Shown here: positions 26,911 through 35,678 of the stretch, piece by piece
Position numbering within the stretch: the stretch's first letter is position 1
Layout of the letters: every line of letters starts with the position of its first letter
Assembly: GCA_022496785.1 (NCBI GenBank)
Contig: SNAP01000002.1
Location: forward strand, 310,001-374,000
Reading direction: 5' to 3'
Origin: Marinilabiliaceae bacterium JC040
GTDB taxonomy: Bacteria > Bacteroidota > Bacteroidia > Bacteroidales > Marinifilaceae
DNA length: 64,000 nucleotides
Made by a program: the position numbers and the translations under genes
The notes under the pieces: model-generated
Databases searched by the model: none
What the model was told of the DNA's origin: nothing
Seen by the model: only the letters and a program-made list of their open reading frames with translations

Positions 26911-27963
26911 TTAAATATTAAACGACAATGTTACAAACAGATTATCATTTACTTGACTTCTTTTATTTATATAAAAAGAATACGCTAAATCTATATTAAC
27001 ACTATATTTTTCTATACCCAATCCCAATAGAATAAGTTTATCCTCATTATTGTAAGTCTTAATTCCACACCTTCCAAAAATAGTTGATCCATAAATATAC
27101 TCAGCCCCTAAAGAAAAAGAACTTAAGGTATTTTCATTCATTGATTTTAGGAATGATTCCAAGACAGTTTCATCTTTTTGTATTCCTACTATCATATTAT
27201 TGCGCACACCATCATCTGAATAATATTTATCTTCATTTGAAATCATTAATTTTGAAACCTCTGAACTTATATTTAAAACATTATTATCATCTAATATGTA
27301 CTTATAACTTATAGCAAACTTAGAAGTAAGAGGTAGAAAATACTTATCTCCTTCATAATTTACTTTCCCTCCTATATTAGATAAAAGGAATCCTCCACTT
27401 AACTTTCCGTTAAATAATCGTGAAGTATAATAAAACGATATATCAGCTGCAAGTGCTGATTTCTTAATTATAGGATCTATATTAGAACTTATATACTTTA
27501 CACTTAATCCAAGAGAAGAAGATTGACTAATTTTTCTCGAATACGAAATATTCAATAAAGATTCATAAGCCTCAATATTGCCTAGATATGCTTTTGTATT
27601 AGAATATTTATCTATTTTACCTAGATTCAAATGAGTATAAGAAAACACAAAAGCACTATAATCATCAATTAAGTAGACAGAACTTAAATGCGTAAAATTC
27701 ATATCCTTTATAAAATTTCTCATCCATGCACGATAAGAAAATGAAAAAGACAGTTTTTTATCCATGAAAACTGATTTTGAAATATTCTGACAAATATTAT
27801 TATCTCTAGGTTCTATAGAAACTCCACCTCCTAAAGAATATGATTGAGCATCTTCAATTATATTTAAAAAACTTAAAGCTGTAGAAGAATACTCCTTATT
27901 AATAGATATTTGAGCCTTAAGTCCATAACTAAAGAAAAATAAAACAATTAGAATCTTTTTCAT
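26911..27963 (-). CDS. PorV/LptO-like outer-membrane beta-barrel
   Basis: The 350-residue protein has a signal peptide (cut near GLKAQ) and FadL-type barrel strands to the C-terminal phenylalanine region (FVTLSFNI). Its middle resembles PorV, the type IX secretion protein that delivers cargo to the attachment complex: FSFSYRAWMRNFIKDMNFTH and LNISYSRKISQSSSLGLSVK are close to the family pattern. The usual FLxIxPDARxxxMG...YWNPA start is altered (FLNIIEDAQSYSLGGG and no WNPA). It could be the main PorV or a specialised paralog. The other T9SS genes are not in this window. Confidence 0.7.
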   Translation of the reverse strand: MKKILIVLFFFSYGLKAQISINKEYSSTALSFLNIIEDAQSYSLGGGVSIEPRDNNICQNISKSVFMDKKLSFSFSYRAWMRNFIKDMNFTHLSSVYLIDDYSAFVFSYTHLNLGKIDKYSNTKAYLGNIEAYESLLNISYSRKISQSSSLGLSVKYISSNIDPIIKKSALAADISFYYTSRLFNGKLSGGFLLSNIGGKVNYEGDKYFLPLTSKFAISYKYILDDNNVLNISSEVSKLMISNEDKYYSDDGVRNNMIVGIQKDETVLESFLKSMNENTLSSFSLGAEYIYGSTIFGRCGIKTYNNEDKLILLGLGIEKYSVNIDLAYSFYINKRSQVNDNLFVTLSFNI

Positions 27964-28071
27964 TTTTTAGAATAAATGGTACTATATAAAGGTACTGATA
28001 TTTTAACTAAAGATTATGATTTTGAAATATAAAACATATCTTTATAATATTATAACACAAAAATTAACGAA

Positions 28072-28818
28072 ATGAATAAGAAAATTTTAATTACGATTAT
28101 TGGTCTTTCAATACTAAATTCATCATGTAATAGTGAATCTAAATCAGATACGCATGTGTTTCATGATGCATATATACAAACGAAAAATATTTCAGGAATA
28201 GAGAAACACTCAATAGCATTTAATGTTATTGCCTACAATAATATACAGTCTGCAAGTGTCACAAATCCTGGAAATATAAAAACTGATTTACAAGCAAATG
28301 GAAACAATAAGACAAATTTCATAAATAAATACAAAACATATTCAACTGAAATCCCTCCAGCAGGAATATACAATTTCGAAACAATTATAAAAGGTGAAGA
28401 TCCTAAAACAGATTCTGATAATCTCTCAGATACGCATATATCAACTCCAAATATTTTATCTGCAGATATCAAACAAATAAATCAAGAAACTTTACTTGAA
28501 GTAATATTCCAACAAAAGAAAGAAGTATCAAGATATAGAATAGATCTAATAGATAAAGATAGAAATGTAATTTTCTCTTCTGAACCTTTCAGAGTTGAAT
28601 ATGATGGAAGTAGTATAAAACAGAACATTACTAAAAGAATATATAATCCTCTTTCAGGTGCTGGACTTAAAGGATGGATAAATAAGGATTTATATATTAC
28701 AGATGCAATAGAAGTAAAAATCACAGCAATGAGATTTGAAGATAATGCATTGGATAATTTATTAGCAAATATTCAAGCAATGAGTGAGAGTAATAAGATT
28801 ATAAAACAAATAGAATAA
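28072..28818 (+). CDS. Lipoprotein, member A of a two-gene family linked to SusCD pairs
   Basis: I do not recognise a named family. The 248-residue protein starts with a lipoprotein signal (MNKKILITIIGLSILNSSC, Cys 19). The C-terminal half looks like a fibronectin-III-type sandwich with YRIDLIDKDRNVIFSSEP and then GLKGWINKDLYITDAIEVKI. It is a paralog of the lipoprotein at 38960-39700: both have SGxYxFE, the Y-x-V/I-x-L-x-D strand, a GW-I/L-N motif and equal length. It is divergent from the PorV-like gene and convergent with susD of pair 2. A surface or periplasmic accessory binding role is inference. Confidence 0.8.
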   Translation: MNKKILITIIGLSILNSSCNSESKSDTHVFHDAYIQTKNISGIEKHSIAFNVIAYNNIQSASVTNPGNIKTDLQANGNNKTNFINKYKTYSTEIPPAGIYNFETIIKGEDPKTDSDNLSDTHISTPNILSADIKQINQETLLEVIFQQKKEVSRYRIDLIDKDRNVIFSSEPFRVEYDGSSIKQNITKRIYNPLSGAGLKGWINKDLYITDAIEVKITAMRFEDNALDNLLANIQAMSESNKIIKQIE

Positions 28819-28837
28819 AAACTATAAATCATATAAA

Positions 28838-28862
28838 AAAGGGACTGAATATCAGTCCCTTT
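28838..28862. terminator. Bidirectional intrinsic terminator
   Basis: Bases 28838-28848 (aaagggactga) pair with 28852-28862 around a 3-base loop, with A and T tracts outside. It closes both the lipoprotein gene and susD of pair 2. Confidence 0.88.
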
Positions 28863-28883
28863 TATATTTAATAGAAAAAAATT

Positions 28884-30533
28884 CTATAAGTAAGCTGGGT
28901 TTTGATCAGCTTCTGTCATTTTAGAATTAGAATCAATTTCATTTTGAGGGATAGGTAATATAGCTTTAGAATCAGCTTTTGTTGGGTCAATAACTTTATA
29001 TCTTGAGTCTCCCCAATAATTATTTCTTGTTACAACCTCTTGCTGTCTTAAGATATCATAAATTCTAAATCCTTCTCCTACTAGTTCTTTACGTCTTTCT
29101 AATCTAATTGCTTTTAATAAAGCATCATCTGCACCAGCGAATACATCAGCATTAGCATTCTTTTGAATAGATTCAAGACTAGTTCTTGCCAAAGGATAAT
29201 TTTTATCCATTGCAGCACATTCAGCAATTATTAAAACTAATTCTGGAGTTCTCATCATTGGAACATAACCTAATAATTTAGTACCTTCTTTACCAAATTT
29301 ATCAGGATTATCAAATTTCTCAGCACCAAATCTTGGATATTTACCATATAAAGACATTTGAGATTTAAAACCAGAATCTCCTGTCCAAGCAAATCTAGCT
29401 AATTTATCTAAATTCTCAGGTGAAATACCGTTTATAGCATCATCCCATAAACCTTTAACAATAAGACCTCCTGCATATTTTTCATAAGTAGCTTTATCAG
29501 ATGTCATTATATTAAGAAAAGCAACATTTGTCATTGGAGTTTTTAAAGGTATTTTATTTTCATAAGTCCAAGTATTAATATACCAAGATTTTCTTAAATC
29601 ATTTTTTGAATAATTCTTATATAAATCTTCTGCTACTCCAAATGTTCCATAACCTGTACCATCATCAAATCCAAAATCAAAATATGATTCTAAAGAATTA
29701 AATTGAGCATAAGTATCTTCAGTATATTGAAGTTGCCAGATTGTAGAAGTATTCTCTTGCGATACACCTGTTGAATAAGCACTTTTACTTAAAGCTGGAG
29801 CTCCTGCTAAAGCCTCTTGAGCTAATTTAATAGCTAATTTATTTTCACCTTGAGCCATATAAACTCTAGCTAATAATCCTTTAACAAAAACATTAGTTAT
29901 TCTATCTTGAAGGTTATCACGAACTTTACCGTTAGCATAATTCAAATCTTTAAGAATTTGAATATATACTTGAGCAACAGTACCTCTTGGCTGGTGAGTC
30001 TCTGGATTAGAATCCATTTTAAGAGGAATTCCAGCACTTGCACCTTTATCTTTAATATAAGGGTTACAGAATAAGCGTACTAAATGAAAGTAACATAATG
30101 CTCTTATTGCTTTTGTTTCAGCAATATATGGTTCTTTTACAGCATCATCTAATTTGATAAGTCCCTTATCGTTATTATTTATAATCTTATTTGCACCTTC
30201 AATAATTCTATATAATTTCAAATACACTGTATTTCCATCACTATTTGATTGAGAATACGCATAATTATAATCATTTGAAGAATATCCCCAGTTATTATTT
30301 TGGTCAATTAACATATCATCGCCACGAACTTCACTGTTCATAACCATAACTCTTCCAAAAGTATTAGAAGACTGTATAAAATCATATAGACCAACTACTG
30401 CAGCATTTAGAGACTTTTCAGAAGAAAATGCCAATTTTTCGTCAATGTGTGTTGTAGGTTTTACATCCAAGAACGAATCTTTACAACTCGTAAATAGCAT
30501 TCCTACAATTAATATGTAAAATATTTTTTTCAT
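28884..30533 (-). CDS. SusD-like nutrient-binding lipoprotein, pair 2
   Basis: The 549-residue protein has a lipoprotein signal (MKKIFYILIVGMLFTSC) and SusD features: AETKAIRALCYFHLVRLFC, the second TPR helices around VKGLLARVYMAQG, and C-terminal RLERRKELVGEGFRIYDILRQ. It ends NPAYL, a tail seen in many RagB/SusD proteins. It lies 18 bases after its SusC. The ligand is not evident, because no degradative enzyme is nearby. Confidence 0.94.
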   Translation of the reverse strand: MKKIFYILIVGMLFTSCKDSFLDVKPTTHIDEKLAFSSEKSLNAAVVGLYDFIQSSNTFGRVMVMNSEVRGDDMLIDQNNNWGYSSNDYNYAYSQSNSDGNTVYLKLYRIIEGANKIINNNDKGLIKLDDAVKEPYIAETKAIRALCYFHLVRLFCNPYIKDKGASAGIPLKMDSNPETHQPRGTVAQVYIQILKDLNYANGKVRDNLQDRITNVFVKGLLARVYMAQGENKLAIKLAQEALAGAPALSKSAYSTGVSQENTSTIWQLQYTEDTYAQFNSLESYFDFGFDDGTGYGTFGVAEDLYKNYSKNDLRKSWYINTWTYENKIPLKTPMTNVAFLNIMTSDKATYEKYAGGLIVKGLWDDAINGISPENLDKLARFAWTGDSGFKSQMSLYGKYPRFGAEKFDNPDKFGKEGTKLLGYVPMMRTPELVLIIAECAAMDKNYPLARTSLESIQKNANADVFAGADDALLKAIRLERRKELVGEGFRIYDILRQQEVVTRNNYWGDSRYKVIDPTKADSKAILPIPQNEIDSNSKMTEADQNPAYL

Positions 30534-30550
30534 AATAAATTCTTTTTTTT

Positions 30551-33500
30551 TTAGAATCCTATTCTAAGACCTACTGTATATGTACGTACATTTGGAATTG
30601 TAGAGAAACTATTGATTCCACCTACACCTTGCTCAGGATCAATCCCTTCATAATTAGTAAATGTATATAAGTTATCAATATTTGCAAAAATCCTTGCAGT
30701 TTGAATACCTACAACTGATAATACTTCTTTTGGAATATTATAAGCAACATTTATAGACTTGATTCTTAAATAAGATCCATCATGTAAAAATCTAGAAGAT
30801 GTATAATTAGATTTTGCTTGGTTATTATAAAAATATCTAGGGATATTTGAGTCCTTATTGTCAGGTCTCCAAGCATCCAATAATTTAGCATTTAATTGGT
30901 AACCAAACTTTTTACCATCTCTCATTGTAGATTGTTCAAGATTATCATAAATTTTTGAACCTACACTAAAATATAATTGTAAACCAAATGTAAAGTTTTT
31001 ATATGTAAATGTATTAGTTAAACCTCCAAAGAAATCTGGTAAAGACGAACCTAGTTCATATTTAGTAGCACTACCTACATCTTTAGTTTTAATTTTCTTA
31101 ATTACTTTTCCATCTTTATCTTTAACATCTTTCCACCATTGTGGCTCACCTGTATTATGGTCTATTCCAGCATAATCTCTCATAAACCAAGTATATGCAT
31201 CTTGACCAACTCTCCAAATTTTTCCTCCAGAAGCTATAACTCTATCTTGAGTTAATTCTGTGATTTCGTTAGTATAATGAGTTATATTGAAATTTGTTGT
31301 CCATGTAAAATCTTCCGATCTCATATTTACAGAATTCAATGAAAATTCTATACCTGAATTTTTCATTCCTCCAACATTCTCAGATCTTTTACTCCAACCT
31401 GAAGAATAAGGCAATGGTTTTGACATTAATAAATCTTCTGATTCTCTAGTAAACCATTCTAAAGATCCAGTTAAGAAACCTAATACTCCAAAATCAATAC
31501 CAACATTTGTCATGATATTCTTTTCCCAAGTTAAATCAGGATTTGCTAAATTTGAATGTACTAAACCGAAAGAACCGTTATAGTTAGAAGTAAGAGAATA
31601 TAAAGGCATGTATAAATATGAACCTATTCCTGCATTACCATTACTACCATAACTAACTTTTACTTTTAAATCATCTAACCATGTATATGATGATAAAAAT
31701 TCTTCTTGACTAGCTCTCCAAGATCCTGAAACAGAGTAGAAAGTTCCCCATCTATTATCTGGAGCAAACTTTGAACTTCCATCACGTCTTAAAGATAAAG
31801 AAGCATAATATTTATTCTCATAGTCATAATTTAATCTTGAGAACATACCTATCATTCTTGTATCTAAAGTTGAAGAAGTTACTGAACTTGGTTTTGCTGC
31901 TACAGATAACTCATCAGAATAATTAAAACCATAATTCTTACCAGTTCCAGACATTGAAGTTTCATTATAAGACTCAAATTCATAACCTATTAATGCATTA
32001 ATATGATGAACGTCATCAAATCTTAAATCATAAGTTAAAGTAGAAGAACTCACGTATTTTAACAATTCAGACATAGCTTTTTTAGATCTACCATGAACAG
32101 GTTTTGCATCACCGTGATCTGCTGTTTCAAATTTTGAAGATTTCGAACTATAATATCTAGCACTTAATTTTGTATCAAAAGATAAATTCTTAATAATCTC
32201 ATAATTTAAATTGAAACTTGCAAATAAAGATGTTGAATTTGCATTATAATCATTTAAATTTGCTAAACCAATTGGATTTGAATCTGATGAAATTTTATTT
32301 TTAAAGTTATATAAAGGACGACCATCTTCACCTTTTACTACTTTAAAATCTTTATCTAATTCATATAAAGATACATTATTAGGGAAATTGTATGCAGCAT
32401 AAGCAGTTGAACTTCCGTTTGTAGTACTTGATAAACCATTAGATTCTGATCTTTTAAAATTAGCTTTAAAACCAACTTTCAATTTATCTGTTACTTTATT
32501 TGTAACACTAACTTGACCTGTGTATTTAGAATAGAAATCTGGTTGCATGATTCCTTCAGAATCAAAATATCCTAAAGAGAAATAAAATTTAGTGTTTTCA
32601 TTTCCACCATTAGCACTTAAGTCATATTGTTGAGTAACACCAGTACGATTTACAATATCATACCAATCTTCATCAAGCATCACTTTAGCATCTTTTACGA
32701 TATTTCCTTTTTCGTCGATAGGATTTGCTTTATCAAATGGATTTCTACCTGCGATTTTCTCTACATTTGCATTTGCAATACCTACTGCTTGTGCATGAGA
32801 TCTTCCAGCTAAAATCATAGCATCATAAATACCTCTCCATGAAGTTTGATAATATTCAGCAGAATTCATCATATCAACTTTTTTAGGAGCTTGTGATATA
32901 GAATATTTAGCTTGGAAATCAAATTGTGTTCTACCTTTTTTACCAGATTTTGTTGTTACAAGAATAACACCATTTGCGGCTCTAGAACCATAAATTGAAC
33001 AAGAAGCAGCATCTTTTAATACTGTCATATTAGCTATATCTTCTAAATGTGGTCTAGGTGCTCCAACAATTCCATCTACTACCCATAATGGTGAAGAAGA
33101 AGCAGTTAAAGATCCAACACCTCTAATACGAATTGTTGCTTCAGAACCAGCTGCACCAGAAGATGATGACACTTGAACACCAGGAGATGTTGCTTGAAGT
33201 GCTTTAGATAAAGATGCTGTTGGTGTATTCACTAACTGCTCTCTTTTTACAACGTTAGCTGATCCTGTAAATGATGATTTCTTTTGAACACCATAACCAA
33301 CTACCATTACTTCATCAACCATAACTCTGTTTTCTTTAAGAGTTACATTGATTACTTTTTGTTTACCCACTTTAATTTTTTGAGTAACCATTCCCATAAA
33401 TGAGAATTCTAATACATCTTTGTCAGATACTGTCAAAGACCATTTTCCGTCCATATCAGTACTTGCACCTACAGTTGTTCCTACAACAGAAACAGAAACC

Positions 33501-33619
33501 CCTGGCAATCCAAGTCCCGACTCGTCAACCACTGTACCTCTAACTTCTCTAGTTTGGGCATACAATGATCCAATTCCTAATAGCAACATACTTGCTATTA
33601 AAACAATCAGTTTTTTCAT
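30551..33619 (-). CDS. SusC/RagA TonB-linked outer-membrane transporter, pair 2
   Basis: At 1022 residues it has the signal peptide MKKLIVLIASMLLLGIGSLYAQ, a carboxypeptidase-regulatory-like domain (GTVVDESGLGLPGVSVSVVG), a TonB box region (DEVMVVGYGVQ), a plug with IRIRGVGSL and a C-terminal barrel ending GLRIGF. VGYG replaces the VAYG of the other four, and the barrel differs widely from pairs 3-5. No STN domain is seen. Promoter and leader elements lie within 85 bases upstream. Confidence 0.95.
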   Translation of the reverse strand: MKKLIVLIASMLLLGIGSLYAQTREVRGTVVDESGLGLPGVSVSVVGTTVGASTDMDGKWSLTVSDKDVLEFSFMGMVTQKIKVGKQKVINVTLKENRVMVDEVMVVGYGVQKKSSFTGSANVVKREQLVNTPTASLSKALQATSPGVQVSSSSGAAGSEATIRIRGVGSLTASSSPLWVVDGIVGAPRPHLEDIANMTVLKDAASCSIYGSRAANGVILVTTKSGKKGRTQFDFQAKYSISQAPKKVDMMNSAEYYQTSWRGIYDAMILAGRSHAQAVGIANANVEKIAGRNPFDKANPIDEKGNIVKDAKVMLDEDWYDIVNRTGVTQQYDLSANGGNENTKFYFSLGYFDSEGIMQPDFYSKYTGQVSVTNKVTDKLKVGFKANFKRSESNGLSSTTNGSSTAYAAYNFPNNVSLYELDKDFKVVKGEDGRPLYNFKNKISSDSNPIGLANLNDYNANSTSLFASFNLNYEIIKNLSFDTKLSARYYSSKSSKFETADHGDAKPVHGRSKKAMSELLKYVSSSTLTYDLRFDDVHHINALIGYEFESYNETSMSGTGKNYGFNYSDELSVAAKPSSVTSSTLDTRMIGMFSRLNYDYENKYYASLSLRRDGSSKFAPDNRWGTFYSVSGSWRASQEEFLSSYTWLDDLKVKVSYGSNGNAGIGSYLYMPLYSLTSNYNGSFGLVHSNLANPDLTWEKNIMTNVGIDFGVLGFLTGSLEWFTRESEDLLMSKPLPYSSGWSKRSENVGGMKNSGIEFSLNSVNMRSEDFTWTTNFNITHYTNEITELTQDRVIASGGKIWRVGQDAYTWFMRDYAGIDHNTGEPQWWKDVKDKDGKVIKKIKTKDVGSATKYELGSSLPDFFGGLTNTFTYKNFTFGLQLYFSVGSKIYDNLEQSTMRDGKKFGYQLNAKLLDAWRPDNKDSNIPRYFYNNQAKSNYTSSRFLHDGSYLRIKSINVAYNIPKEVLSVVGIQTARIFANIDNLYTFTNYEGIDPEQGVGGINSFSTIPNVRTYTVGLRIGF

Positions 33620-33621
33620 AC

Positions 33622-33641
33622 TTTAGTTAATTTTAGTTAAT
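33622..33641 (-). repeat. Leader repeat before susC pair 2
   Basis: The minus strand has two tandem copies of TTAACTAAAA/G just before the start codon. The same element occurs before susC of pair 3 (38743-38762) and, with one base lost, pair 4 (44581-44600). The A-rich context near the start fits Bacteroidetes translation signals. Confidence 0.55.
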
Positions 33642-33670
33642 AGATTAAAAGCTTTTAATCTTCTTCGCTT

Positions 33671-33702
33671 CGAAATTAGTAATTAATTTTTAAATATTCC
33701 AA
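33671..33702 (-). promoter_or_regulatory. Probable promoter of susC pair 2
   Basis: The minus strand has TTG (33700-33702), 21 bases, then TAATTTCG (33671-33678). The -7 hexamer has C in place of the last T of TAnnTTTG, as in pairs 3 and 4. It lies 51 bases before the start codon. Confidence 0.5.
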
Positions 33703-33855
33703 CATTCTTAATAATTATTTACATTAAATTTTAACAATGTTTAACATAGCTATATGAAGGATGTTTCTGTATATCAATAATATAAACTAAAATATAGACA
33801 TACTTAATTACTTGTAACATTATTACATACTAATTATAATATTTTTAACAATTAA

Positions 33856-33882
33856 AAAAGGAAGACATTAAAGTCTTCCTTC
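33856..33882 (-). terminator. Intrinsic terminator after SusD of pair 3
   Basis: The stem aaggaagac/gtcttcctt with a 6-base loop is followed on the minus strand by a T tract. It is 25 bases beyond the susD stop codon. Confidence 0.85.
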
Positions 33883-33906
33883 TCTTAAATTCTCAAATAT
33901 ATTTCT

Positions 33907-35670
33907 TTATTTCTTTCCGTTCGTTATATTTTCATTTGCATCACACTCGTCTTGAGGAGCAGGAAATACCAATCTAGAATCATTTGCTTCAATATCAATT
34001 AACCCATCTCCATAATGTCCTGTTTCTGGCAATAATCTATCAACACCTAATCCTAATCTTAAAATATCTCTAAATCTATGACCTTCTCCTAATAGTTCTT
34101 TTCTCCTCTCTAAAAGAATTAGATCTATTAATTCTTTACCAGAATAATGTAACTCGTGAGAAAAAACATTATCAAAAGATGTATCATTTCCTCCCATCTC
34201 ATTTTTCTCTAAAACATTACCTTCATACCACATCCTAGAAGCCACTGATTTCCATTTACTTATAGCTTCTGTTTCATTAATCCCCAATCTTGCATTACAT
34301 TCTGCTATAATTAATTCCATTTCTGAACCTCGTATATATGAATAATCTCCCAATGCTAAAGAACCCCTATTGCTAGACTCATCTCCTCCCATTCTTTTAT
34401 CTTTCCTTGGAAATTTACCATACATATAATAGCCATATTCTTTAGGATTCATACTTAAACTTACAAAAGATTTCAACATCGTCTTGAAACTAGAACCATT
34501 AAACTCATCGTAAGCACTCATCAAACCTGTATATGTTAAAGGAACATTTCTCTTCTCTACTTTATGCCATGCTATTACTTCTCCAACAAAAAAAGCTTTT
34601 CTCATATCTCCAAATGCCATCTCCACTTTTGCTCCATCACTTGTAACATCCTTGAAAATTGTTTTAAACCATTTATTATTCTCTACAATTCGCTTATCTG
34701 CTACAAAATCATCTCCCATTCCATCATAATTGTCATGAAAAGAGTGAAAAACTCTCCATTTCGCCATCTTATTTTTATCTATCTGAAAAGTTAATATCGA
34801 CTCGCTATTAAATGTAGATAAACCTCCATTCCAATATTCCTTTTGAGTCATCAACTTTCTTCCTGCCATAGCATCCTTAGCTTCTGTCTTAGCTAAAGGT
34901 AAATATACTCTTTCCTCAGCACCTCCAACTTCTCCTGCCATATCAAGATAAAGTCTTGCTAGAATAGCATGAGCTGATTGTTCTGTAATAAAAGCTGCAT
35001 CACTATTCTTAGTTATTTGTTTCAATCCTAATTCTAACGCTTTCTTTATATCCGCTATAGCTTTTTTGTATATATCTTCAACAGATGTCCTTTTTGTATA
35101 TGTAATATTATCAGGATCCTTTGGATCATATAATAATTTATCAACATACGGATTTGCCATATATTTTTTATCTTCCCTATATGCTTTTCCAAAATATCTA
35201 GCAATATCTGTTAGCACCATAGCACGTATCACCATGGCTTCTGCTTTATACTGATTTGCTTTATTCGAAGATAAACCTTTAACTTTTGATAAATCTCTAT
35301 TAATTAAATTATCACACATCTCAACTGAATAATACGCTTGAGACCATAAATGCCATGGACCTGAATTATTTGCATCTACATTAAATGTATACTCTCCCGC
35401 ATAACTCTTATACCACTGATTACCATAAACCATATCTTCTCCTAAAATATCTCCTAAAAGAGGTAAGTATAAAGTATATAAAGCGCCATTACTTCTATAA
35501 GCTAATTGACTATACATTCCAATTCGGTATGCATCTACTGTTGCTTCATTTTTAAATGCATATATCCCATCTATTTTTGATGTTGGATCATTATCTAGAA
35601 AGTTATCTGAGCAAGATGTAAACATTAAGGAAAACATCATTACAAATACTAATATCTTATTCTTCATCAT
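33907..35670 (-). CDS. SusD-like nutrient-binding lipoprotein, pair 3
   Basis: The 587-residue lipoprotein (signal MMKNKILVFVMMFSLMFTSC) is a close paralog of the SusD proteins of pairs 4 and 5. All share GDILGEDMVYG near residue 70, the segment FHDNYDGMGDDFVAD, YMYGKFPRKD and LLERRKELLGEGHRFRDILRLG. It is longer than most SusD proteins. The start may be at the second Met, as in pair 4. It lies 8 bases after its SusC. Confidence 0.93.
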   Translation of the reverse strand: MMKNKILVFVMMFSLMFTSCSDNFLDNDPTSKIDGIYAFKNEATVDAYRIGMYSQLAYRSNGALYTLYLPLLGDILGEDMVYGNQWYKSYAGEYTFNVDANNSGPWHLWSQAYYSVEMCDNLINRDLSKVKGLSSNKANQYKAEAMVIRAMVLTDIARYFGKAYREDKKYMANPYVDKLLYDPKDPDNITYTKRTSVEDIYKKAIADIKKALELGLKQITKNSDAAFITEQSAHAILARLYLDMAGEVGGAEERVYLPLAKTEAKDAMAGRKLMTQKEYWNGGLSTFNSESILTFQIDKNKMAKWRVFHSFHDNYDGMGDDFVADKRIVENNKWFKTIFKDVTSDGAKVEMAFGDMRKAFFVGEVIAWHKVEKRNVPLTYTGLMSAYDEFNGSSFKTMLKSFVSLSMNPKEYGYYMYGKFPRKDKRMGGDESSNRGSLALGDYSYIRGSEMELIIAECNARLGINETEAISKWKSVASRMWYEGNVLEKNEMGGNDTSFDNVFSHELHYSGKELIDLILLERRKELLGEGHRFRDILRLGLGVDRLLPETGHYGDGLIDIEANDSRLVFPAPQDECDANENITNGKK

Positions 35671-35678
35671 TATTACTA

